Source: Azospirillum sp. CAG:239
GTDB lineage: Bacteria; Pseudomonadota; Alphaproteobacteria; RF32; CAG-239
Length of the DNA stretch: 64,000 bases
Assembly: GCA_000436375.1 (NCBI GenBank)
Contig: FR885511.1
Span: 62,001 to 126,000 of the forward strand
Direction: 5' to 3'
Each line of letters opens with the position of its first letter. Position 1 is the first letter of the stretch. This document shows positions 15,454-22,390 of this stretch, piece by piece. The notes beneath the pieces were generated by a model. It made no database searches, was not told the origin of the DNA, and worked only from the letters and a program-made list of their open reading frames with translations. The position numbers and the translations under genes were made by a program.

Positions 15454-16742
15454 TCGGATTTCTTTTCGGCTGCGGCGCTTTCATCCGTCTGCGGCGTGAT
15501 TTTTATCAGGCGAAGCTGGTTCTTGTTGCGTTTGACAATTTCAAACAACAGGCCGCCGAAGACGAATTTTTGTCCCGGTTCGGGAATCGACTGAGTCATT
15601 TCCAGCAAATAGCCGGCAACGGTAACGGCGCATTCATCGTCGATGTTCCAACCGAATTTGCGGTTGATGTCGCGGATGGGAACCTGTCCGTCAACCAGCC
15701 AGCTGTTTTCGCCGTTTTTGCGAATGCCCATGGTATCGAGATTCTGAATGTCGGTTTCGTCGTTGATGTCACCGACGATTTCTTCAAGGATGTCTTCCAG
15801 CGTGACAACGCCTTGCAGGGTGCCGTATTCGTCGACGACGATGGCGAAATGCTCCCGGCGTTTGCGGAACATTTGCAGCTGTTGCAGCAGAGTTGTGTTT
15901 TCGGGAATGAACCATGGTGCCGACATCAGTTTGCGAACGTCGATTTTGGAGAAATCGTTTTTCTTATCGACGCATTCTTTCAACAGATGTTTGACTCTGA
16001 TGACGCCGACGATGTTTTCCGGTTTGTCCTGATAAAGCGGAATACGCGAGAACGGCGAATTTTTGACTTTGTCGACCATTTTTTTTACCGGCATGTCGAT
16101 GTTGAGCGCAAACAGGTTGCGGCGATGGTTCATAACGTCGTAAACTTCGACGTCGTCCAAATCGAGAATGCTTTTAAGCATTTCGCTTTCTTCCTTGATT
16201 TCTTCGCCCTTATACATGTCTATCGCGCCGCGGATTTCGGAAATGGCGGCGTCTTCGCTGTTTTCGCCCGAGGACTGAAGTTTGAACAGGCGGAAAGTAA
16301 GATTGACGATTTTCTGGAGTACGTAAGTCAGCGGCGAAAAGACGGCAACCCAGAAATTGACCATCGGCGCGACGACCAGAGCAACGGCGTTGGCGTGTTT
16401 TACCGAATAGCTTTTGGGCAGCATGTCGGTATAAATAAGAATCAAAACAGTCATAATAACCGTAGCGTAAGCGACGCCTTCGCTGCCAAACAGGCTGATG
16501 AGGACGCTGGTTGCCAGCGAGGTGGCCATGGTGTTGAACAGGTTGGAACCGAGCAGGGTTGTGATAATAAGTTTGTCGCGGTGTTTGAACAGGCGGTTGA
16601 TGGTTTTGGCTTTGGGATTATGCTCGTTTTTTTCCTGGTCGAGCATAAAAGCCTGCGACGCTCCGGTCAAGGCGGTTTCCGATCCAGAAAAGAAAGCTGA
16701 GAGGAGGAGAAAGGCGATGACCGCGGCGATTGAAATTATCAT
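15450..16742 (-). CDS. CNNM/CorC family membrane protein with CBS pair
   Basis: Member of the HlyC/CorC (CNNM) family, inner-membrane proteins linked to magnesium or cobalt transport. The 430 residues comprise an N-terminal DUF21/CNNM transmembrane domain with the FFSGSETALTGAS signature (about 16-29), a CBS-domain pair (about 200-335, including VVDEYGTLQGVVTLEDILE) and a C-terminal CorC_HlyC domain (about 345-425). The distance and order are those of the YfjD/YtfL type. Start ATG overlaps the aroK stop (ATGA), so it is coupled to aroK; this order is common in alphaproteobacteria, usually with aroB between them, which is missing here. Confidence 0.88.
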   Translation of the reverse strand: MIISIAAVIAFLLLSAFFSGSETALTGASQAFMLDQEKNEHNPKAKTINRLFKHRDKLIITTLLGSNLFNTMATSLATSVLISLFGSEGVAYATVIMTVLILIYTDMLPKSYSVKHANAVALVVAPMVNFWVAVFSPLTYVLQKIVNLTFRLFKLQSSGENSEDAAISEIRGAIDMYKGEEIKEESEMLKSILDLDDVEVYDVMNHRRNLFALNIDMPVKKMVDKVKNSPFSRIPLYQDKPENIVGVIRVKHLLKECVDKKNDFSKIDVRKLMSAPWFIPENTTLLQQLQMFRKRREHFAIVVDEYGTLQGVVTLEDILEEIVGDINDETDIQNLDTMGIRKNGENSWLVDGQVPIRDINRKFGWNIDDECAVTVAGYLLEMTQSIPEPGQKFVFGGLLFEIVKRNKNQLRLIKITPQTDESAAAEKKSD

Positions 16743-17278
16743 TTTTTATCCTTCAGAAAGTCGGTTATGGCTTCAACAACCCGTTGGACGGTGTTGTCAA
16801 CCTGTTCTTCGCGGGTTTCGACGACAATGTCGGCCTGCGAATAATAGGGGTATTCTTCACTGATGTATTTTTCCAGCTTGTTTTTCAGATGTTCGTCGTT
16901 GCCTTTTAGAAACGGACGGTGTTTGCGGCCGGCCGTGCGGTGATAGAGGACGTCGACGTCGGCTTTGAGCCAGACGGTAATGGCGTGGTCTTTAGCCAAT
17001 GCCCGGGTTTGTTCGGCCACGAAAGAACCGCCACCCGACGCCAGAACGCAGGGCGTTCCCTGCAGAAGGCGCTTCATAACCCGCTGTTCGCCGGCGCGGT
17101 ATTCTTCTTCGCCGAAACATTTCAGAACGTCTACCAAAGAAAGCCCCGCGGCTTTTTCAATTTCCTGGTCTCCGTCGACAAACGGAAGATCAAGTTTTTT
17201 TGCCAGTCTTTTGCCAACGCTGGTTTTACCGCTGCCCATCAGGCCGACCAGCAAAATTATTTTATCAAACTGTTGCAT
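16739..17278 (-). CDS. aroK: Shikimate kinase
   Basis: Cytosolic kinase converting shikimate to shikimate 3-phosphate in aromatic amino acid synthesis. The 179-residue protein has Walker A GLMGSGKT (about 13-20), the shikimate-binding DGDQEIE (about 36-42), GEEEYRAGE, the ASGGGS loop and the lid with GRKHRPFLKG, all expected. It is first in a two-gene minus-strand unit with the CNNM protein and divergent from the small membrane protein and xerD. aroB, the usual companion, is not in the window. Confidence 0.93.
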   Translation of the reverse strand: MQQFDKIILLVGLMGSGKTSVGKRLAKKLDLPFVDGDQEIEKAAGLSLVDVLKCFGEEEYRAGEQRVMKRLLQGTPCVLASGGGSFVAEQTRALAKDHAITVWLKADVDVLYHRTAGRKHRPFLKGNDEHLKNKLEKYISEEYPYYSQADIVVETREEQVDNTVQRVVEAITDFLKDKK

Positions 17279-17364
17279 TTTTTCTTAATTTTTCTTTCAA
17301 TCTCTTTTGATAAATAATATAGTGAATTAAGCAATTATCAATATTTTTTATAAGGTTATATAAC

Positions 17365-17508
17365 ATGAGACAGAAAAAATCAAACGCTATATTTTACGTT
17401 TTGGGCGCTGTTGTGCTGGCCGGAATCCTGTTTGTGGTTTCACGCGAAGTCAGCGTAAAGACGGAGCATGTCGAACAGCCTTTGGAAAATACGTTTTTGA
17501 ACAAATAA
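17365..17508 (+). CDS. 47-residue single-pass membrane protein
   Basis: Short open frame of 47 codons directly before xerD. It starts with a basic MRQKKSN, continues with one hydrophobic helix (about 8-26, IFYVLGAVVLAGILFVVS) and ends with a polar C-terminus. It is followed by xerD after only 8 nt. The coding bias (GC-rich third positions) matches neighbours. I do not know its function; its size, topology and tight spacing support a real small membrane protein. A TAAGG lies about 10 nt before the start. Confidence 0.6.
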   Translation: MRQKKSNAIFYVLGAVVLAGILFVVSREVSVKTEHVEQPLENTFLNK

Positions 17509-17516
17509 GGCTTTTT

Positions 17517-18422
17517 ATGGAAAATTTAGGCATTGACGATTTTCTGGAAATGATGGCGGCGGAAAAAGGCGCGGCGCAAAATACGCTGGCGGCTTATCGG
17601 CGCGATGTAGAACAGTTTGCCGCGTTTGCAAGGGTTTCCGGCGTGTCGGCTTTTCGTCAGAGCCACGTTTCCGCATTTGTACAGAAACTGAGTGAGGACA
17701 AGCTGGCGCCGAAAACGATTGCACGGAAAATTTCGGCATTGCGCGAATATTTCAAGTTTCTTTATTCCGAAAGAGAAATCAAAGACAATCCGGCCGCCAA
17801 TGTTTTGTCGCCGAAACAGAAAAAGCCGTTGCCGAAATTTCTGACCGAAGAAGAAATCAGGCGGTTGATTGCAGCGGCCAAAGCGCACGACGACTGCCGA
17901 CACCGTCGTACCGCGGTAATGATGGAACTGATGTATGCCTGCGGTTTGCGCGTATCTGAACTGGTCAGTTTGCCGGAAAACTGTCTGAATTATGACAAAC
18001 GGCAGATTATGGTAAAAGGCAAGGGCAGCAAGGAGCGAATCGTGCCGGTTGCGCCGGCGGCTCTGAATGCCGTTTCCGAATATATGGGGTATCGGGATTT
18101 CTTTTTGAAAGCAGGGCGGAAATCCGTCTGGCTTTTCCCGTCAAAAGTTTCTTCCTCCGGACATGTTACCCGTGACGCTTTTTTTAAGAATATTCAGGCG
18201 GCGGCGATTGAGGCGGGACTGCCGCGCGAAAGGGTTACCCCGCATGTTTTGCGTCATTCTTTTGCGACCCATTTGCTTAATCATGACGTTGATTTGCGTT
18301 CGGTACAAAAAATGCTCGGCCATGAAGATATTGGTACGACCGAAATTTATACGCATATCATTTCAGAAGCGTTGATTAAGAAGGTGCAGAGCAAGCATCC
18401 TCTGGCTAAAAAGTTTGTATAA
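17517..18422 (+). CDS. xerD: Tyrosine recombinase XerD
   Basis: Site-specific tyrosine recombinase that with XerC resolves chromosome dimers at dif under FtsK control. The 301-residue protein has an N-terminal SAM-like core-binding domain and a catalytic domain with the complete set: Arg145 (CGLRVSEL), Lys169 (KGKGSKER), His243 and Arg246 (HVLRHSFA), His269 (LGHED) and Tyr278 (TTEIYTH). XerD rather than XerC is preferred because of the aroK neighbourhood in alphaproteobacteria; XerC cannot be ruled out. Its last codon and stop are part of a sequence that recurs at 4837-4863. Confidence 0.85.
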   Translation: MENLGIDDFLEMMAAEKGAAQNTLAAYRRDVEQFAAFARVSGVSAFRQSHVSAFVQKLSEDKLAPKTIARKISALREYFKFLYSEREIKDNPAANVLSPKQKKPLPKFLTEEEIRRLIAAAKAHDDCRHRRTAVMMELMYACGLRVSELVSLPENCLNYDKRQIMVKGKGSKERIVPVAPAALNAVSEYMGYRDFFLKAGRKSVWLFPSKVSSSGHVTRDAFFKNIQAAAIEAGLPRERVTPHVLRHSFATHLLNHDVDLRSVQKMLGHEDIGTTEIYTHIISEALIKKVQSKHPLAKKFV

Positions 18423-18723
18423 TGGTCATCTAGTACAGAAATTTATTTGTACCAATTCCGACTAAGCGTTTCCGTTTTTCCGGATTTAGTCCTAACTTTT
18501 TTGTCATTTCCGCACTTGATACGAGCATTTATGGATGTCCGGGACAAGCCCGAACATGACGGTTTTTCTTTCGTCATTCCTGAGGCACAACGAGGTAAGC
18601 CGCACCAGTGAAGTGCAAGGCGGCTGCGGTGCAGTTCTGTTGATGAGCGGTTTTTGCGGTTGTTTTAAAAAAATTTAAGGGAGGTGCGGTTGAGCAACTC
18701 CTCCCAAAGGTTAAACATAATTT
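18423..18723. repeat. Intergenic region with repeat fragments and hairpins
   Basis: This 301-bp gap holds no gene. It begins with GGTCATCTAGTACAGAAA (18424-18441), one base different from 4846-4863. A stem GACTAA (18460-18465) with TTAGTC (18486-18491), followed by six T at 18497-18502, may terminate xerD. A REP-like palindrome follows: GTCAT (18503-18507) and ATGAC (18556-18560) as outer ends, with GCACTTGATACGAGCATTT and GTCCGGGACAAGCCC inside, resembling the dispersed GTCATTCCCG repeats of many alphaproteobacteria. A further GTCATTCC starts at about 18573. The inverted repeat GGGAGG/CCTCCC (18679-18705) is a weak terminator for the minus-strand gene. Confidence 0.5.
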
Positions 18724-19596
18724 TTATTTTAATTTCTGCTCATAGCTCTTACAGAAGAGGTCGAGCAGATCTCTGACCGTGCTGTCGTCGGAGATTTCAG
18801 CCGACAGTCGGTGGAAAACCTGAACGTCGAGTTCGTCTTCGGTCCAGGCAACGGCCAAATCCCATTCCTGAGGGCCAAAGCCGACCGGATGCAGTTGTTT
18901 TACTTTCTTCTTCAGAAAGTCCTCATCCAGTTTTTTACCAACCTGCTGAGAAAAGATAACAGCGGTCTTGGTGCGGAACCGCTCAATCAGCTGTTCTTTG
19001 GTCGGCGGCAAGGATTTCAGAATCCGGGCACGGATATCGTTGACCTTGTTGCTGCCGGCGCTGAAATATTCGGCAATGTCGGCAAAAGTGGCTTCCGAAT
19101 CCAAGTAGGCCAAAGGCTGATTGTCTTCCGAACTCAGCGGGCGGCCGGTCAAAAATTCGAGCGCTTCAACCAGGTCGATCAGAAGAGTGCGCGGAATGAC
19201 GGGGCTGGAAACCGGACGCTCAAGATCCCGGACAAAACATCCCGACTTTTTGATAAAGAAGGTTTTGATGTCGTAAGAATCCTGAAAGTTCAACAGGTTG
19301 AGAGCTTCTCCGCAATAAAAATTGACGATTGCTTCAAAGTTCAGTTTCTTTTGGAAATATTCCAAAGCAAGCCGGCAGAACTTCTGATTGGTTTGTTTCG
19401 CAACGGCTTTTACGGCGCTGCAAAAGACTGCGGGTCTGAAAAAAGCGGGGGCTTTCATCAAAACTTCGGCAACCTGTACCTCGTCTTTGGCGTTAAATAC
19501 GACCTCTCCGTTTGCATTTGCATAAAGAGGTTTCAACTTCGGTGATCTGTTTACCAGCTCCTGAGCCAATAAAGCAGAAACTTTTTTCTTTTCCAT
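18724..19596 (-). CDS. Unknown protein, paralog of 19747-20295, ACP-like tail
   Basis: I do not recognise this 290-residue soluble protein. Its second half aligns by eye with most of the neighbouring product: FADIAEYFSAGSNKVNDIRA here against VKFAEYFCSDPQTSAEIRA there. Both end in a matching segment (STVRDLLDLF here, GTVRDLIAFF there). The tail, a helix followed by TVRDLLDLF, resembles the last helices of acyl carrier proteins, but no DSL phosphopantetheine site is evident. The first 140 residues are helical with several cysteines and have no counterpart next door. The ATG has no clear ribosome site and lies in AT-rich DNA. Its function is unknown. Confidence 0.65.
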   Translation of the reverse strand: MEKKKVSALLAQELVNRSPKLKPLYANANGEVVFNAKDEVQVAEVLMKAPAFFRPAVFCSAVKAVAKQTNQKFCRLALEYFQKKLNFEAIVNFYCGEALNLLNFQDSYDIKTFFIKKSGCFVRDLERPVSSPVIPRTLLIDLVEALEFLTGRPLSSEDNQPLAYLDSEATFADIAEYFSAGSNKVNDIRARILKSLPPTKEQLIERFRTKTAVIFSQQVGKKLDEDFLKKKVKQLHPVGFGPQEWDLAVAWTEDELDVQVFHRLSAEISDDSTVRDLLDLFCKSYEQKLK

Positions 19597-19703
19597 AATT
19601 TATATAAATTTATAGGGTTTTAATGAAGACAAAGTAACATCATCGGACAAAAAAATCAAGCTTTATTTAGGCGGAATGGACAAAAACCTGTTGGCATAAA
19701 AAA

Positions 19704-19726
19704 AGAGAGCCGTTTGGCGGCTCTCT
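19704..19726 (-). terminator. Terminator of the 202-codon unknown gene
   Basis: On the minus strand AGAGAGCCG and CGGCTCTCT form a nine-base-pair stem (19718-19726 with 19704-19712), followed by a run of seven T. It is a strong intrinsic terminator just after the stop at 19747. Confidence 0.85.
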
Positions 19727-19746
19727 GGAAAGGAAGTTAAGTTTTT

Positions 19747-20295
19747 CTATTCATCAGAAAAAAATGCGATTAAATCCCTGACGGTGCCTTTGGAAATAAG
19801 GTCTTTGTCCGGGAATTTTCCAAACCTCTGCCTACACCAGTTCAGGACGGTCAGATAAAAATTGTAATCTTTGAAATCAGCCGGAAGCATTAAATCTATC
19901 CGGGTGTTTTCATCCAACTGTTCGGCTTTGATGTTCAGACAATCGGCCAAAAACTGTTTTACCTGTGCGGCCGTGGTTTTCGGCTTCATCAGTTCGGCGC
20001 GGATTTCGGCCGAAGTCTGTGGGTCTGAGCAAAAATATTCGGCAAATTTGACTGCCGGGAGATCAGAATCACGCAAACGGCGCTCGACATATTTCCATTC
20101 GGCCTGATTGTTAAGAGCGAATGAGGAACGGCCGGCACGACAGCGTATCAGTTCGACTATTTCCTTAAAATAAGGGTAAGACACCTTTCCGTTGTTTAAG
20201 GAAATCATAAGACCTTCAACCTGTTCTTTGGAGAAGGCTGTTTTGCGACGGATAATGTTTACTGCTTCTTTCCGTCTTAATGTTGCTGTTGCCAT
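19747..20295 (-). CDS. Unknown protein with acyl-carrier-like C-terminus
   Basis: Soluble 182-residue protein I cannot name. Its C-terminal 80 residues (VKQFLADCLNIKAEQLDENT onward to GTVRDLIAFFSDE) read like a degenerate acyl-carrier-protein domain: helix, long loop, DLMLPADF in the place of the DSL site, then the TVRDL helix. The serine that would carry phosphopantetheine is missing. The N-terminal part starts with basic RRKEAVNIIRRK. The start at 20295 is preferred to an in-frame ATG at 20355 by coding character; neither has a good ribosome site. It is related to the next gene downstream (18724-19596), giving a local paralogous pair. Confidence 0.6.
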   Translation of the reverse strand: MATATLRRKEAVNIIRRKTAFSKEQVEGLMISLNNGKVSYPYFKEIVELIRCRAGRSSFALNNQAEWKYVERRLRDSDLPAVKFAEYFCSDPQTSAEIRAELMKPKTTAAQVKQFLADCLNIKAEQLDENTRIDLMLPADFKDYNFYLTVLNWCRQRFGKFPDKDLISKGTVRDLIAFFSDE

Positions 20296-20419
20296 AATCT
20301 TTCTGTTTTTGAGGTTTAACTTATGTATAATAGTTAATGCTGCATCATAATTCAAAGTTTTCGAACCTATCTTATACTACAGCTTTAAACATAAATCAAC
20401 AAAAATCGACAAAATTTCC

Positions 20420-21274
20420 TTAAAGGCGCCGAGCAAGGGCAAGGAACTGATTTGGCGTAATTTGTTCTGCTCGGGAAGTCAGCGGAATTTGCAGTTCGCA
20501 GCATATTTTTTCCAGGCCGGGAATCGATTTAAGGCTTTGACGAATCATTTTGCGGCGCTGTCCGAATGCCAAAGCGCTCAGCTTTTCGATGCCGGCGATG
20601 TCTTTGGCGGAAAGTCCGCTGCGAAGCGGCGTGAAGAGGAGAACCGAAGACCAGATTTTCGGTGCGGGTACGAAACACTCGGGATTGAGATCAAAGAGTT
20701 TTTCGACTTTGCAAAGCAACTGGGACAAAATGGATATGCGGCCATAGTCTTTGCTGCCGACCGGCGCCATAATGCGATCGGCGACTTCTTTTTGGAACAT
20801 CAGGGTCAGGCTGGCAAAATTTTCCATTTCTTTCAGCCAACCGACCAGCAGCGGGACAGAAATGTTATAGGGCAGGTTGCTGACGATATGACGCGGAGTC
20901 TGCTTAAATTCGGCAAAGTTCTGCTTCAGGGCGTCGCCGTTGACGATTTGCAGACGTTCTCCGACTTTGGCTTTGATTTCTTCCATAATGGCAATGCAGC
21001 GTTCGTCCATTTCAACCACGATCAGTTTGTCCGGTTCGGCGCGGAGGATTTCACGGGTCAGGCCGCCCGGGCCGGGGCCGACTTCGTACACGGCGGCGCC
21101 GCGGTAATCGGAGAGGTTTTGCGCATTCAGCGAAAGCCTGATTATTTTGCCGGTAATGTTGCGGTCGAGGAGAAAATTCTGTCCGAGAGCCTTTTTAGCT
21201 AGCAATCCGTGCGCTTCGACCGTAGCGCGAAGCGAGGGAAGCATATTTATTTTTTCTTCAAGACTGAGACTCAT
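20420..21274 (-). CDS. rsmA: 16S rRNA dimethyladenosine transferase
   Basis: Methyltransferase (KsgA) that dimethylates two adjacent adenines in helix 45 of 16S rRNA during small-subunit maturation. The 284-residue protein has the KKALGQNFLLDRN start (about 27-39), SAM-binding motif I EVGPGPGGLT (about 64-73), the acidic VVEMDERC, NGDAL and the catalytic NLPYNIS (about 133-139). It starts 1 nt after surA ends, in the lptF-lptD-surA-rsmA order usual in alphaproteobacteria. pdxA, commonly between surA and rsmA, is missing. Confidence 0.95.
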   Translation of the reverse strand: MSLSLEEKINMLPSLRATVEAHGLLAKKALGQNFLLDRNITGKIIRLSLNAQNLSDYRGAAVYEVGPGPGGLTREILRAEPDKLIVVEMDERCIAIMEEIKAKVGERLQIVNGDALKQNFAEFKQTPRHIVSNLPYNISVPLLVGWLKEMENFASLTLMFQKEVADRIMAPVGSKDYGRISILSQLLCKVEKLFDLNPECFVPAPKIWSSVLLFTPLRSGLSAKDIAGIEKLSALAFGQRRKMIRQSLKSIPGLEKICCELQIPLTSRAEQITPNQFLALARRL

Positions 21275-21275
21275 T

Positions 21276-22364
21276 TTACATTCTGACCTCTATAACCGCC
21301 GCCTGACGCAGTTCCTGCAGATGGCGGGCGGCGATTTCTTCCATGCGGCGTTCTTCAAGAAATTTTTTGATGTTTTCCTGGGTGGGGGTTTCGGCTTTAT
21401 CGCGTTTGGGGTCGAATATCTTGTCAAGCTTGAGGATATAGTAATCCTGTCCGACTTTGACCGGATCAGAAACTTCGCCGGGTTTCAGTTTACCGAGGGC
21501 GTTTTTGAGCGGAGTTATAAGACGTTCCCGGTTAATCCAGCCAAGGCTGCCGCCCTTGGAAGAACTCGGAGCTTCCGAAAACTGCATGGCATAGAGTTCA
21601 AAACGGGGATCCTGCCGCAGGTTGGCAACCAGACCGTCCAGATTTTTGGCGTTTTTGCGTTTGATGAGAATTTCGGAAACCATATATTTGGCGGTACTGA
21701 GGTCACGGTCGGCTTCGGCCTGGGCTTCTTCAATTTCTTTCTGGGTCAGTTCTCCTTCGGCCATTGACAGTTTGCGGATAACGCGTATCCAGGCCAAATC
21801 GGATTTCATCTGTTGCAGAAACACCTGATAGCTGACGCCGCTGTCTTTGAGAATCTGCCGGAGTTTGCCCTGAGGGATTTTGTTGCTGGTTTCAAAAAAA
21901 CGAACGGATTGGTCAATGTCTTTGTCGGTTATGACAATGCCGTTTTTTTCGGCGTCCTGGAGTTTAAGCTTTTCGTCAATGGCAGCCTGCAGCGTGCGCT
22001 GGATAATCATGTTGCGGGTCTGGTCGTTGACGGGGATGCGGGTGTTCATGACGAAAGCATTGACCCTGTTTTCCAAATCTTCGGTCGTCAAAATTTTGCC
22101 GTTGACGACGGCGACGATTTTAACGGCGCCGGGAAAAAGCTTCTGCGGTTTCGGCGCGGCGGGCGCTGTTGCCGGTGCGGTCGGTTCGGCAGGCTGCTGA
22201 CGGACAACGGAGGTTTCGTTTTCTTCATTTTCGCCGTCGTTTTGAAACATGACCGAGTTGCCGGCCGGTTTGGTGCTTTGGCCGATAGAGGAAAGGTCGA
22301 GCGCCTGAGCCGGAAAAACTGAGGTTATACCAAGCAGGAAAGCCGTCGCAAAAATTTTTCTCAT
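21276..22364 (-). CDS. surA: Periplasmic chaperone/peptidyl-prolyl isomerase SurA
   Basis: Periplasmic chaperone for outer-membrane protein biogenesis. It has a signal peptide (about residues 1-21, cleaved near AQA), then a low-complexity Ala/Pro linker, an N-terminal SurA helical domain (residues about 75-215, from VKIVAVVNGKILTTEDLE) and one parvulin domain (about 225-325, KYMVSEILIKRKN to YYILKLDKIF). Many SurA proteins have two parvulin domains; this one shows a single domain, as is common in alphaproteobacteria. Between lptD, one of its clients, and rsmA. Confidence 0.88.
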   Translation of the reverse strand: MRKIFATAFLLGITSVFPAQALDLSSIGQSTKPAGNSVMFQNDGENEENETSVVRQQPAEPTAPATAPAAPKPQKLFPGAVKIVAVVNGKILTTEDLENRVNAFVMNTRIPVNDQTRNMIIQRTLQAAIDEKLKLQDAEKNGIVITDKDIDQSVRFFETSNKIPQGKLRQILKDSGVSYQVFLQQMKSDLAWIRVIRKLSMAEGELTQKEIEEAQAEADRDLSTAKYMVSEILIKRKNAKNLDGLVANLRQDPRFELYAMQFSEAPSSSKGGSLGWINRERLITPLKNALGKLKPGEVSDPVKVGQDYYILKLDKIFDPKRDKAETPTQENIKKFLEERRMEEIAARHLQELRQAAVIEVRM

Positions 22365-22390
22365 TAACTTTCTCCTTATCTTAAAAAAAC

